This document shows positions 1 to 11,800 of a stretch of 64,000 bases of DNA, one piece after another (within the stretch, counting starts at the first letter, position 1; every line of letters starts with the position of its first letter). The notes under the pieces were generated by a model that saw nothing but the letters and a program-made list of their open reading frames with translations, was not told the DNA's origin and ran no database searches. The translations under genes and the position numbers were made by a program. This stretch comes from Thozetella sp. PMI_491 (Eukaryota; Ascomycota; Sordariomycetes; Chaetosphaeriales; Chaetosphaeriaceae): NCBI GenBank assembly GCA_021432635.1, contig MU270036.1, positions 584,182 through 648,181 on the forward strand, read 5' to 3'.

Positions 1-295
1 TCTATGGGTTACCTTGACCCTCTGCCCTCGGGCATCCGGCCGAATGCCTAACATTACTAGTGCTTTGCTTGTCTCACAACTTCGATTTTTAAATCATCTA
101 GAGAAGAAGGCCGAGACGAAGCAACTTGAGTGATCATCTAAAGTACAGGGCCACAGCCTAATAGCTCTACACAGCCCTCGCGAGGAAATACTCTCACGTA
201 GCCATCTGCAAAAATAAGGCTTTAGAAGGGTTGTATTATCATTATTCCATATCTTCTGTTCGTTTTAGTAATTGTAATGGAACAGTTTGGAGATA
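1..295. other. Window edge, no gene seen
   Basis: This stretch lies just 3' of the minus-strand MFS gene. It is moderately AT-rich with stops in all frames, so it is probably the 3' untranslated and downstream region of that gene. I see no repeat or RNA gene in it. Confidence 0.4.
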
Positions 296-1858
296 CTAGC
301 ACTTGACACCAAGTTTCCAGCCCCCCTTGAACACTCTAGTAGCCACCAGTAGAGCTAGACACGCCGTGGCCAGGACCCCCGTATAGATTTGCGCTCCCGT
401 GAAGGACCCCCCATTCGCGCTCTGGATTGCACCTCCTAGAGGTGATCCCGTGAGGGCAGAAATAGATATAAGGCTGAACGCCATACCTAGCCTCGTCCCT
501 GTCATATTTATCTGTGTGGTAATGCTCGTGATTGTCCCCGGGAAGAGACATTGAAACGCGGCTTGAGCCATTCCATAAAACACAGTAAAGACATAGAAGC
601 CCGGTACATCTTTGACAGCCAGCCAGCACCATGTCACCAGGCAGGTAGCGACAGTGATGGGCAAAATGATATTTAAGGGGCCGAAGCGATCCGCCAGCAT
701 GGGCGGGATCACCCGGGCGATGGTCCCCACGCCGTTGATGAGGATAACGAGGATAGAGGCCGAGCTGTAGGATAGGCCAAGCTGTTCTGTGCCGAAGGAG
801 GCAATCTGCACGTCATCAGCAAAGCAACAGAGAGAAACCAGGTAGGTCAAGGCAGAGAGCATGCTTACGTAGTAGAAGACAAAATACATGCCCATGCACT
901 GGGCAAATACAGAGAGCACAAAGCACAAGTACACAGGCTCACGGAATGCTGACCAGTCCACAATGGGGCCCGACTTCCTCGGCGGCAGCCGTGGGCGCAT
1001 GAATGCGAGGGCCAGCGAGAGCAAGCCTAGATTTAAAAAGGCTAGGACCCGGGCTGTCCAGGCGAACCCCAGCTTCGGCAGTAGCTCGCGCGCGAGGACG
1101 GGGTAGATCATACCGCCGACTGCATTGCCTGTGGTGGCCAGCCCTAGGGCGGTGGCGCGGTGCTTGTCGAAGTAGGTGGCAACGAGGGCTAGCGACGGCG
1201 TAAAAAAGATGCCACCGCCAAGCCCGGACAGCACCCCCTGGGTGAGCATCAGGTGCCAGTACTGTGTCGAGACGCTCATCAGAAACATGCCAAGGATCTG
1301 GAACAAGACCCCCACGGCGAAGGTGGGCAAGAAGAGGCCGGCGTCGAGCATGCGGCCCGAGAAGGCGCCCATCAGGAAGGTCAGGAACACCTGTACGGAG
1401 CCGATCCATGAGATGGTCGACGGCGGGTAGGGCAGCGTGGCCGTGTAGTAGGTCTGGAAGGCACCGAACGAGTTGACATAGCCCCAGGTTGTGAAGATGA
1501 CGATCCACCCCATGGCTACCTGCGTCCAGGCCTTGAAGCCGCCGTCCGGGGGCGGCGGCGGCTCGGGCCACGACCGCGTGGTCAACCGCGAGGCCACTTG
1601 GGAGAGGACATTGCTGGTGGCCCTCTTGATCTCGCCGGATGCGCGGACGTGGAGCCTCTCCTTCCGCGACGGAACCTTGATGGATTCACGCTCGTTCTCG
1701 TCCATGACCGTCTCGATGGCATCGTCATCGTAGTCGTCTTCGTCGTGGGAATGAGCCGTGTTCGAGGGGCTCAGGTTCGTTACTTCGTGGGCCTCTTTTT
1801 CGCTATGTGCCTCCTTCTCGTCCCGCGAGAGAGGCTCATCATTGTTGTTGCTGCTCAT
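296..1858 (-). CDS. MFS monocarboxylate-type transporter
   Basis: Major facilitator of the fungal monocarboxylate porter (MCT) type, expected to move a small organic acid or related solute across the plasma membrane. After an acidic, charged cytosolic N-terminus of about 100 residues comes the family hallmark PDGGFKAW (residues 104-111), then about twelve hydrophobic segments. The frame is open throughout but contains a 63-nt in-frame intron (806-868, GTAAGC donor, CTGAT branch, CAG acceptor). Without it the text reads FYY-IASFG, as expected in the family; with it, an odd insert interrupts TM7. The spliced protein is 499 aa, a normal length. The start is the first ATG of the open frame. The substrate cannot be read from sequence. 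Confidence 0.9.
   Translation of the reverse strand: MSSNNNDEPLSRDEKEAHSEKEAHEVTNLSPSNTAHSHDEDDYDDDAIETVMDENERESIKVPSRKERLHVRASGEIKRATSNVLSQVASRLTTRSWPEPPPPPDGGFKAWTQVAMGWIVIFTTWGYVNSFGAFQTYYTATLPYPPSTISWIGSVQVFLTFLMGAFSGRMLDAGLFLPTFAVGVLFQILGMFLMSVSTQYWHLMLTQGVLSGLGGGIFFTPSLALVATYFDKHRATALGLATTGNAVGGMIYPVLARELLPKLGFAWTARVLAFLNLGLLSLALAFMRPRLPPRKSGPIVDWSAFREPVYLCFVLSVFAQCMGMYFVFYYVSMLSALTYLVSLCCFADDVQIASFGTEQLGLSYSSASILVILINGVGTIARVIPPMLADRFGPLNIILPITVATCLVTWCWLAVKDVPGFYVFTVFYGMAQAAFQCLFPGTITSITTQINMTGTRLGMAFSLISISALTGSPLGGAIQSANGGSFTGAQIYTGVLATACLALLVATRVFKGGWKLGVKC
806..868 (-). other. In-frame 63-nt intron of the MFS gene
   Basis: It begins GTAAGC and ends TGCAG on the minus strand, with a branch-like GCTGAT about 12 nt before the acceptor. 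It has no stop codon and is a multiple of three, so it can be missed or retained. Its removal restores the family sequence in the loop before TM7. Confidence 0.8.
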
Positions 1859-3530
1859 GGTGCACAGGGCTACTACTCGTCTGCTGAAACAATAGCTTGA
1901 ATGGGGCCATTGGAGTTGCCGTCCAGAAAATTAGGCAAATATGTAAGACGAGAAGGAGAAAGAGAGCGAGAGAAAACGTGAGCGTCTAGGCCGGGCCGGC
2001 GGATAGTCAAGAGGTAGGCATTAGGGCAAGAGGGGCGGAAAGGCTGCTCCGTCTTCGGCGGCCGGTTCTGACTAGAGCCCACCGATGCGTTTAGCTGCTG
2101 GGTTGTATGGTCCTTGCGGAGACCCATTCGGCCCCGGGCATGACGGACAAAACACGGCAATACGATCTCGAAGTGTGGGGATTCCGCAACTAAGTGGAGC
2201 CTGGGACTGTGCTGGGACGCCGGAGCGGGCCCCGGTACGGTCCGAGGGAAGCCATGGTTGCGAATGAGCAGCACCTGACTGGCTTGCGCCGAGTAGCTGG
2301 AGGTTGGGTCCGATCCTACGGCTTCCTAATGGACCACCATCTCCGTATGTTGGGTTTGTTTGCATGAAGGATACGACCCTCGCTGTACCTACGACCGACC
2401 GACCGATCAAAGAGGTGCGCAAGCCTAGCGGGTAAGCTGGGTGAGGGGAGTCCTCGTCTCGTGGCCATCCCATCTAGAACCGACCCCACTCCTTCCTGCC
2501 TGAGACTGTTCGAGAGGCTGAATGTAGGCCGTACAAAGCCGATCCAAGCCACATCCAACCGGCGAGCCTCGGCCGGTCTAGGGCCAACCTTTGGCGGCCT
2601 AGCTTTGGGGAAGCACGAGCGAGCCCAAAATGGCCGAGTGGTCAGGTAAGCGAGGCCAGTTGGGGTCCATCGATGTAAAGCGAGGTAAAACGAGGTAGAA
2701 AGACTTTTCAGCGACGGAGCGATCAGAAGTGGAGCATCCGTCGGGCGAATGTCCGACGGCCCGCTCTACTGTCAGCCCTTCACCGTTCCTGGGACTACTC
2801 CGTATAGCCTCATCAATGTAGGAGCCAGTTGAATGATTACCGGCCTAAAGAGTATGACAGAATGCATGACTTGGTCGGTGATGGAGCGCCGACAGAACGT
2901 CCGGGGCAGATGTCAGGGACGTAACGCGGGTCTGCAAAACGGTGTGCTAGTGAGGAGGAAGCTCCGCGCACCGTTCTTGTATTGGTTAATGGAGCAAGTC
3001 CAGGTCTTTCTGTACTATTGATCAGACTTTTATAAACGAGTATCGAGCAATGAATCTAGTTTCCACTAGTGTATAGTAAAAGGCGAAATAGATATCGCTA
3101 AATTTTTAAATAACTTTTTTAGACACCTGTGGCTGACACTTCCCGCCCCGAGGTATTTAAAAAGTACCTCCACTTACTTTTAACAAGAGGGAACAGCCAA
3201 TTCTTCCTCCCAACCTGCTGACCCCAGCCGAAAATTTCCCACATTCTTTGAAGGCACGGGCCACATACATACGGTCACTTGCAAGACTGCCTTCACCCCT
3301 AGACACTGCGAATTAAATCTGAGCACGAACCACGGATCCTCCTTTTATGCTGACACAGTACCAATCCGAACTCGGCTGCTCGAACCCTCACGAAGCCGCT
3401 AGCATAATCTTTTAGCTAGGGCAAAACATGAATTGACGCTGGCCCTATGTCCTATAAAATGGCAGAATTAGATAGGTTTGTATTTAGATACAAAGATTCC
3501 AATATCGGCGCCACGTAGCGGCCGAGTTAC
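1859..3530. other. Intergenic, no supported gene
   Basis: This is the upstream side of the MFS gene. It contains several short overlapping reading frames on both strands with no recognisable domain, no intron logic and no consistent codon use. A direct GAGGTA/CGAGGTA motif repeats near 2680-2700. The AT content rises after about 3030. Confidence 0.4.
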
Positions 3531-3785
3531 CTATAGCTTAAAGCTTTCCCGTAGCTTATGGCGCGCGCTTAGGGCCGCGGCCTCGTCAAGCCGGCCGCGT
3601 CTCTTATAGAGGATGCCGAGAGCGTGTATTGTGCCGATCGTCAACGTATGACCAGGCCCGAGCGCCTTGGTAAGCCCTTGCTCGCGATCAAACATGGCGG
3701 CTAACAAGGGCCTCAGCGAAGAGAGCGTGATGGAGCAGAGCCAGGGTGGGCAAAAATAACGGGCGCGCGAGTATGCCGCCGTCAC
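3531..3785 (-). pseudogene. TPR (kinesin-light-chain type) fragment
   Basis: The translated frame contains one clear tetratricopeptide unit of the kinesin-light-chain/TPR_12 type: KALGPGHTLTIGTIHALGIL, followed by a GRLDEAAAL helix. In fungi such arrays usually form the C-terminus of NB-ARC or NACHT NLR-like proteins. Only one and a half repeats are left, no nucleotide-binding domain is nearby, and the flanks are full of stops. It is best read as a relic of an NLR-like gene, in keeping with the HET and ankyrin remnants next to it. Confidence 0.6.
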
Positions 3786-4266
3786 GGGATGGTGGTCTCG
3801 GTCTGGGGAGGCACGGCATGGTGGAATAATGGCATTGGGAGATATGAATATTTGTAGATACGAATATTATAGTCTTTCTCATGAAAACAAGCTCAGAATC
3901 AGCTCGTGTTATCGATCTTAAAAGTACCTCGTAGCCCTGGAGCGCAAACGAGATCGAGATATCCGAGCCTGACGTAACTGAATATCGCATATCTACAAGC
4001 AACGCCCCCTCTCACAAAATCTGAATCGACGTTGGCGGTTGGCCGTTGTAGTCTGCAGTTACCGATCCGTCATAGAACAAGCCTATGCAAGCCTCCCCTA
4101 GCATCCACCCTGAGATAATGACCGAGCCAACCAGGGCAAACACGCCCCTGCGGCCAACGACCGGTCGAAGGACCAACGGCGCTGGACATCCAAAAAGAAT
4201 CCATATCTCATCTTGGGTCCTAGGTGGACTGTTGTAGTTGCAGGCTTTGACAATGCCGTACTTGCC
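3786..4266. other. Spacer between TPR and HET relics
   Basis: No domain or intact frame is recognised. The sequence may contain further decayed parts of either neighbour, but I could not align any. Confidence 0.3.
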
Positions 4267-5905
4267 CTAAGACGTCGTGGTCATGAAGGAGTTCTCGAAA
4301 CAGCAAATGGACCAGGATATGATGTAGGCATGTTCTTTAGGAAACTTCCATTCTTGATCGTCGGAAATATCGATTACGGCCAAAGTAGGCGCTCGCTTTC
4401 GCTTCGGGAAATCTGCAAGAACATTCAAGCTCTTCCAGATGTCTCTCGGTGGCAGATCAGGGCTGTTCCCCTTCGAGTTCTGAAACGCGGCGTCTAAGCG
4501 ACCAATCGCAAGCATATTTGCCACGTAGAACAAGGTACGCTCCACTGCCTTGGACATTGGAAAGAGGTTCTTAACCCAATCCTTGATGGGGGCTTCGAGC
4601 ATGCCCGTCTGTGTGACGATGGACGCAATCGCAATGCACCGCATGCCTCGTACTGACAAGACACCGGCTGCCCCGTCAATGGATGCCGTCTCCGAGGCCG
4701 AAATGTTGGAGCTGGAACATCAATAGCTAAAGTACAGTTCGGAGATGCTCTTGGATGCCTTCTCTGGGCAAGGTAGCCAAGTAGGGAAATTGGCCAGCTT
4801 GTTATCGGCCAGCTTGTGATCGGTAAACTCGCCACTAAAAAAAGCAAAGGAAGTCGATTTTGCTCTGCATCCGAATATGGTGGTCGAAAACCTTGGTGTA
4901 TACTTGGGTTAACGGGAGGGCATAGTCGATTGTAACGCCACCAACTTCGTAGTCACTAGCAATGCTTAGAAATCCGTAGACACGATTGCGAGGCTCGCTT
5001 GTTTGTAGACTACCAGAGTCCAAGAAAAGCCGTAGCAATGACGTTCGGCCAAGCTGCAGCTCGTGCCGTAGAGTGCGAGGTCTGTCAAAAGTACTCAGAT
5101 CAGGATTCTCGTAAAACTGTTTAGGCATTTCCGCACAGAGTTCGTCCCAATGCCGACCGTCCGCGATCCTATCCAACCTCTGAAAACTCATTAGATTTTA
5201 GAATCGGAAGAGCTTTGTCGCGTCGAGGGTGCCTCGCAGAACATGGAGAATTATTTTTGAAGCTAGCACTACTTCTTGCTGTACCTAAACACGCTGCTAG
5301 TACGTATTGTCCAACAGACGGCGAACGGGTGACCATGTATCTGAAGTAATGTCAATGGCTCGTTCAAAAGGCGAGAAGTCCTCAAGTGATTCCAAATGCG
5401 AAACGTCCAATTCGGGATCCTCCAGGTTTGATAGAATCCGGAAACGCTCTAAGTTAAAATCAACGTCCTGATCAATCCATCCCCTGAAGACGGATGCCCT
5501 TTTGTATATGGCTCCCATCATGGACACTTGATAGTTTCTCTCGGGAACATCTGCTCGGTTGATGCAAAGAGCATCAACCCAAAGGATTCAAGACACATCC
5601 GGCTGGTGTAGACCCTGCAAGGCTCTTCGTAGGCTGTTTGCAAGGGGAAGCTGGTAGCCGCCATTGAGGGTGATTATGGCGACCGGGGTCGGGTCTTCCC
5701 GCACGTAACTGAGCGCATCGTAGACGGGGCTGTCGTCGAGGTTGACAACGTTCAGAGCTCCCGACAACGGTACTTCTGCGGGACCACCATGAAGCTCCAG
5801 CACACGGATACTCCGTGTCGAGGAATCAAGCTCAGGGTACGCGTATATATTGTCAATCTGCAGCGGCCGCTGGGGAGATTGTGTTTGCTGTTCTCGTGGA
5901 AGCAT
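4267..5905 (-). pseudogene. HET-domain gene with RIP-like stops
   Basis: Heterokaryon incompatibility (HET) domain gene, the class that triggers cell death on non-self recognition. Recognisable blocks in order are YDALSYV near the N-terminus, LNGGYQLPLANSLRRAL, WVDALCINRAD, the MGAIYKRAS helix, and an RV-VQQEVVLA block. A C-terminal part reads SVRG, as HET proteins do. One frame runs from 5905 to about 4835 but is broken by stops at 5588 (TGA), 5297 (TAG), 5285 (TAG), 5198 (TAA) and 4835 (TAG). A frameshift near 4800-4830 and a further TGA at 4720 precede the C-terminal piece. The stops at 5297 and 5285 sit where the family has tryptophan and 5588 where arginine fits, so they look like C-to-T/G-to-A changes. 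The gene cannot make a full product. Confidence 0.85.
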
Positions 5906-7058
5906 GCGTTTTGAGGCGGTCTATTGTTGTTGCTGGTGAGGGTGTAATTGGAGAGGGCTAGAGATTGTCTGGAGTTAAGGTTGCCTATGTTGTCAATCTC
6001 GGACACCGACTCCATCACCAAGTAAGCAATGCCCGAGGCTCACGATGAAGACGCCTGGCCTGAGCCGTGCTAACGCGACTACCCACAAGCTCTTGTCGCG
6101 GCACAAGCGCTATTGACTGGCAAAAGGAAATCCAATTGCACTCTCGTGTAGTTTTGGCTTATATAATCCAACAAGCGCATAGCCCCAATGCAGACCTGAT
6201 TCCATCAAACCCTTATATTTATTTGGAGCTCGGGCCCTAAGGTCTTCAGCGACGCCTTTGATGGCCGCCCACCTGTGTTCCCTCTCTATCCTCGCTCGGG
6301 GCCTAGGCGTGGGCATCTTGGCTGCTAGCGGGGAGATCTCGGATATTGGGAAGAGATATAAGCTGTCAACAAACAGTGGCTTTCATTCGAGCGAAATCGA
6401 TTTGAGTGAGGTTAAGGTGTTGCCGTAACTTAACGGCAGGGCTTTATGAATTGGGTACTGACTTTGGTGAGCAGCTGCCCAATCTAGATCGCCTGCCTAA
6501 TAAGGCTGCAGCGATAGAGTTCATCAAGTGACAAAAGGCGGTTGTGCCAGCGGCTGGTACAGGTAAATCCATCTTAGGCCAGACATCTGTACTTATTTAA
6601 TGTCGCTCTGTTAAGGACTGCTGCCTTCATTATTTAGGTGTATAAGTATACCTTGTAAAGCCACACAAGCCACAAGACAGCCCCGCATCACTAAAAAAAG
6701 GTGATGAAGTCCTTAGATGCCCTGGAACTAGGCTAGGTGGATCCGGAACCACTCGTCCTCTGGACTAGGTACCTAGCTAGAGGCTCCACTCCTTCTCGAG
6801 CACCATGTCCCATACTTTGTAAACAGCTTGCTGAATTGTTGGTCACCATATCGACACGACTGTCGCGGATACTTTGTGGTTCCTAGAGGGCATCGTAGTG
6901 GTTTTGCATTCTTGCCAGGCTTTGCCACCGCTGTTTCAGTTATGAGCTTATAAGGGCCTTCGGGGCGTTTTGGCTTGGAAACTGACTCAGCTGGTACAAA
7001 GATTTAGTGTAAATTAGCTTGCTGGCAAAATCGCTTTAATATGCATATGTTTGAATTG
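5906..7058. other. Intergenic, relic-like sequence
   Basis: There is a 68-codon minus-strand frame at 6110-6316 (ATG start, rich in Arg at its N-terminus) with no recognised domain. Near 6500-6640 the plus strand reads as a stop-broken frame with a GTGKS-like P-loop. Neither is strong enough to name. The rest is stop-rich. Confidence 0.3.
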
Positions 7059-7700
7059 GAGCAGTTATCCGTCGCGCACACTGTTTTTACTCCGTAACGC
7101 ATACTTGACTCCACATTTGCCGCTAATACGCGCTAAATGCATCCGGTCCATTTTAGCATCAAAATAGCCGATTCTACACAGTAAAAATAGCATTTTCTAT
7201 GTAAACGTGTTTTAGTAACATCTGGCTATCTAGCTAGGCAAAAGATATGTACGAAGGTAAGAAAGAGTAAGGGGAAGGTAGCCCTGGCGACAGCAGGGCT
7301 GGGAATAGCCTCATGTACTAGAATCTCTGCGAGTGGCGGACGAGACTGGTCTAGATGGGAGAATGGTGCTCTACTTGATACTCTAGATGCGATCAGGGGT
7401 CTTAAGATCGCTCTCTTAAGAGCTCACATATTACAGTATATATATATCCCTCTATTTCTACATCGTCTTAAAATATTTACAGCTCGATTTACTTCGTTTA
7501 ATACTCTGTATAGTGTTGTTGTTGTTTTGATAGACGAGATGTTGGTAAAACGCGTTTGCATGGAAAACGCTATTTTCACTGTGTGGAATCGGCTATTTGA
7601 TGCTAAAATGGACCGGATGCATTTAGCGCATATTAGCGGCAAATGTGGAGTCAAGTATGCGTTACGGAGTAAAAACAGTGTGCGCGACGGATAATTGCTC
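7059..7700. mobile_element. Inverted-repeat DNA element (hAT-like MITE)
   Basis: The two ends are long, near-perfect inverted repeats. The left arm (7059 to about 7225) starts GAGCAGTTATCCGTCGCGCA. The right arm (about 7535-7700), read on the other strand, starts GAGCAATTATCCGTCGCGCA and matches for about 165 bp with scattered transitions. An 8-bp direct repeat TTGAATT(G/A) flanks the element at 7051-7058 and 7701-7708, the target-site length made by hAT transposases. The 300-bp centre has no transposase frame, so this is a non-autonomous element, probably mobilised by a relative elsewhere. Confidence 0.82.
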
Positions 7701-7883
7701 TTGAATTACCACCATAAGTGGGTCGGCCATCATTTACTCCCAGCAAACTTTATTCACACTGTAGGGGGCAACGGGAAGTACCATGTTGTGACATTTTCGG
7801 AGATGATTCTACAGCCTTCTACTTACCACCCAAAAGGAGTATATAAAAAAAGGCATCTGGCAGGTGGTGGGTGCGGAAGGGGG

Positions 7884-8140
7884 TTAAGGACGAGATTTTA
7901 ACAGCTTGACAACAGCCTCGTGGCCATTCTCTACCGCCCTAAAAAGCGCTGTATCGCCGGCGCGATCCTTGGTATCCGGCTCGACATGTGTCGAGCAGCA
8001 GCTCGACGACCGCCTCGTGGCCGTTCCCTGCCGCCCTAAAAAGCGCTGTACAGCCGTCGGGATCCTTGGTATCCGGCTCGACCTCGCCGGTGTCGAGCAG
8101 CAGCTCGACGACCGCCTCGTGGCCGTTCTCAGCCGCCCTA
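7884..8140 (-). pseudogene. Ankyrin-repeat array, broken, enters gap
   Basis: The minus strand encodes near-identical ankyrin units reading TALFRA--NGHEAVV-LL with a spacer VEPDTKD. The DNA copies are almost identical at about 100-bp spacing, which suggests recent unequal duplication. A 5-bp deletion between two units (GACACATG versus the longer GACACCGGCGAGG form) shifts the frame, so the last unit before the stop is not in phase with the others. The array runs into the run of N at 8141, so its full length is unknown. It probably belonged to an ankyrin or NLR-like gene. Confidence 0.75.
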
Positions 8141-8466
8141 NNNNNNNNNNNNNNNNNNNNNNNNNNNNNNNNNNNNNNNNNNNNNNNNNNNNNNNNNNNN
8201 NNNNNNNNNNNNNNNNNNNNNNNNNNNNNNNNNNNNNNNNNNNNNNNNNNNNNNNNNNNNNNNNNNNNNNNNNNNNNNNNNNNNNNNNNNNNNNNNNNNN
8301 NNNNNNNNNNNNNNNNNNNNNNNNNNNNNNNNNNNNNNNNNNNNNNNNNNNNNNNNNNNNNNNNNNNNNNNNNNNNNNNNNNNNNNNNNNNNNNNNNNNN
8401 NNNNNNNNNNNNNNNNNNNNNNNNNNNNNNNNNNNNNNNNNNNNNNNNNNNNNNNNNNNNNNNNNN
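8141..8466. other. Assembly gap (run of N)
   Basis: 326 undetermined bases follow directly after near-identical ankyrin repeats. The gap is likely caused by repeats that could not be assembled, and its true size may differ. Long frames spanning it are artefacts. Confidence 0.98.
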
Positions 8467-8850
8467 CCATACAAAACAACCATACCATATAAAAACGCCT
8501 AAAACAGACTAAAATATACGCTAAGCCCTTTTAAATATATATCCACTAGTAAGGGTATAAAACGCGTAAGAAGATGAAGCGTTTTAAATACAAGCGAGCG
8601 TTTTATACGCTGGTCTTTACGAGTATACTAATATAGTAAAAGATGGGCCATCTTAATATGGTAATTAGTGGGGCTATATGGTCTATATATACGTAGCTTT
8701 GCTCCCTGATTTAAATCTTGGATCTTTATCCTTTTACACACACACTCAAATACACTTACACTTCCACCCTAAAAGATCCGCTGGCCGGACCCACTTTTCA
8801 TGTGCATTCCATTGCTTACGTTATCAAAATTGATTACTCACCATACCTTT
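8467..8850. other. Transition from gap to AT-rich block
   Basis: This AT-rich sequence has mixed composition, with repeated GCGTTTTA-type words around 8550-8610. No gene is seen. It marks the edge of the RIP-affected block. Confidence 0.35.
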
Positions 8851-11800
8851 TAACAATAGATATTATTAATAGTTTAACTATGTTTAAAATTATAGTGATT
8901 TAGCTATATAATATACTAAGAGAGTAATAGACTACCCCTAAGGAGATTAAAACAAATATATTATTTAAGTATCTTAAACCTTTATTATAATAAAAATAAG
9001 GCAGACTATTAACTAAGGTAAAATATATAAAGTAAAGTTATTTAAATATAATTATAAAGTATATAATATATAGTAATATACTTATAGGAGTAGTTATATT
9101 TATAATAGAAAAAAAACATAAGTTATATAAATAAACTCTTAAGTTTAAAGCTAAGGAAGTTATTAAAACTACTAAAGTATTGTTTAAACTCTTAGATTAA
9201 GCTAAAATCTAGTCCTTAATAACAGTTAAAATACTTAAGGCAATCCTTTTAATAAAGGATTTAAAGGGTATTAAGATCTTTAGTTATAGGCTTATTTATA
9301 AAGTAAAAAAGTAGGAAACTATAAAACTATATAAGAAATTATACTTTATAGCCTAAGGCTATAGTAATAATAAAAAGTAAATACTCCTTATATAAGTACT
9401 TATAATCCTATACTATAACTAGAGACTAATCCTTATATTTATATTAACTATAGTATTAAAGAGATTTAAGGTTATATTATAAGATATTATATAAGCTTAT
9501 ATTTAGTTAAAATTAGATCTTTAATATATAGTTTTACTATATTTATTATATAAGTTATACAGCTAGTACCTAGAAAATATAGTTCTTAAGGTTATAAAAC
9601 TACTTTATAGGCTTGTTGAAATAGGTCTATACTAGTTTATAATATATAATAAGTATTATAGGTAATAGCTAGATATAAAGATCTTTAGATATAATTTATA
9701 CCTATTTATTATAAAGCTAGGAAAGCTATTTGGCTTAGTTAGCCTATAAACTAATAATATACTTAATATTAGCAGCTTAAACTTCTTATAAAAAGAGGAA
9801 ATAAAGCTTGTTAAAATAAGTTTTAAAGTAAAACTAAGATTATTATTAACACCTAATATAAAGGGGGACTTTAATAATTATTATATAAGCTTAAGTAAAG
9901 ACTTTATTATAATTAGGTAAAAAGGCTAGGTAAAAAGACTAGAGCTTATAAACTATAATTTAAAGAGTATAGTAAAGTAGTTTATTAAGTAGAGAGCTTA
10001 AGGAGCTTATATTATATCTATTTACTAGTTAAAAGTAGTATTTAACTTTATAATAGTAGTATAAAAGCTCTAACTTATTAGAATAGAGATTAATATAATT
10101 AATAAATATATCTAATAGTAAATTAATAATAATACTAAAAGACTTAGATATATATATATTAAGCTAGAAAGAGTTAGATTATATATATTTATAAATAGTT
10201 CTTTTATTAATAATAAAGACCTTAGTTTATAAATTAGATATATAATTATTCTTAGTAATAAAAGTATATAAAAGTAACTAAATAACTTTAAGATAATTAA
10301 AAATATTATCTACTAGTTCTTTATAAAGTATAAAAGGATTATAAAAAGTATTTTAATAAGTAAAATCTATAGTATAACAACTAGTTTTAATATCAGCTAT
10401 ATACTAAACTATATACTTAGTATAATTATATAATAGCTTAGTTTAAAAGCACTAGAGCTAGTTATTTATATAGATTTAAGATTACTATACTAGTGCCTAG
10501 TCTAACTAAGGAGCACTATAAAAAAGTGTCTAATAATTAATTTAATAATAATATACTAGTCTTATAAGGCTTATAAGATTACTAAGATTAGATAAATTAA
10601 TAAAAGAGATAATCCTATAGATACTATAATAAAAGCACTTTTAAATAAGGCACTAGAAACGCTAATATTAATAAATAAAGCTATTTTTTATATTAAAGGA
10701 TAAGTTTAATATAAAAAGAAGTATATAAATATAATTTCTAGAGTATAGTTTACTTTATAATCTTACTAGCTTATTTCCTAAGATATTTATTACTTTAATT
10801 ATTATATTATTTATTACTTTAGAGTTAGTACTTTAAACAGTAATTACACTATAAAGAGAAGTATATAATAAGAGAAGGAAAAGTATATGCTAATATAAAA
10901 GATTAATTTAAGGGGATATATTCCCTAGTGATTAGAAAATATAGAAAACACTAGAGCTAAACCACTAAAATAAAAAGTAAGTTAAGCTTTTACTTAAGAG
11001 AAGAGTAGTATACTAAGCTAAGTAAAGGCCTTTTAACTAGCCTCCTTCTTCTTATTTACTGTTATATTAGTAATATTATTATTATTATTATTAATGTCTA
11101 GCTTTACTATAAGGCAAAGTATCTTATGCACTATAAAGTACTAAAACTAGATCTCTTAAACTTATATTAATAACTCTTAAAAATAGTAAAATAAGAAAAC
11201 TAACCTTGGCGTTATTAGCCTCTTTTATAGCTAAGAACTTAGTAGTAAGAGCTATAGCTATCTTTAGGCTATAACTATAGTTAAAGCTGTTAAAATATAA
11301 TTAAGAGATTAAGAGAGTAATACTTATATAATAGTATAATTATAACTAGAGTTATAATACTAGTAATAATTCCTAGCTAGCTAGATATTATAATAAGGAT
11401 TATCTTTGTCTTTACTAGATATAGCTAATTTTAAACACAAAAGGTAAAAGCTCTTACATATAACTCCTTTAAGCAGGCATGCCTAGCAAGTACTCTTTAC
11501 TATAGCGCTATATACTACTATCTTACCCTTACCCTTAGCCTTAGCCTTAGCAGCTGACTTATACTATAAAAATCTTATATAAAAGCTTATTAGTATATAT
11601 AAAACACTAATAAAAAGAGCAAACAATAAAATAACTTACTTTTAAAAGGCATGGTAAATATTTAGTTATAACTACTAGAAAGACATATTTAAGTTAGTTA
11701 AGAGCTTTTAAACAACGTTAGGAAAGAGTAGTTTAATCTTATAAATTACTATTGCTGTTACTACTATTAAAAGGGGGGAAAGGCTTAGTATTAACTTATC

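Noticed and set aside
6500..6640. P-loop-like GTGKS in a stop-broken plus frame, perhaps a helicase relic
   Set aside because: A short match with no flanking helicase motifs. It is not enough to name a family.
7884..8512. Long open frames through 8,141-8,466
   Set aside because: These frames are open only because the bases are N. They are artefacts of the gap.
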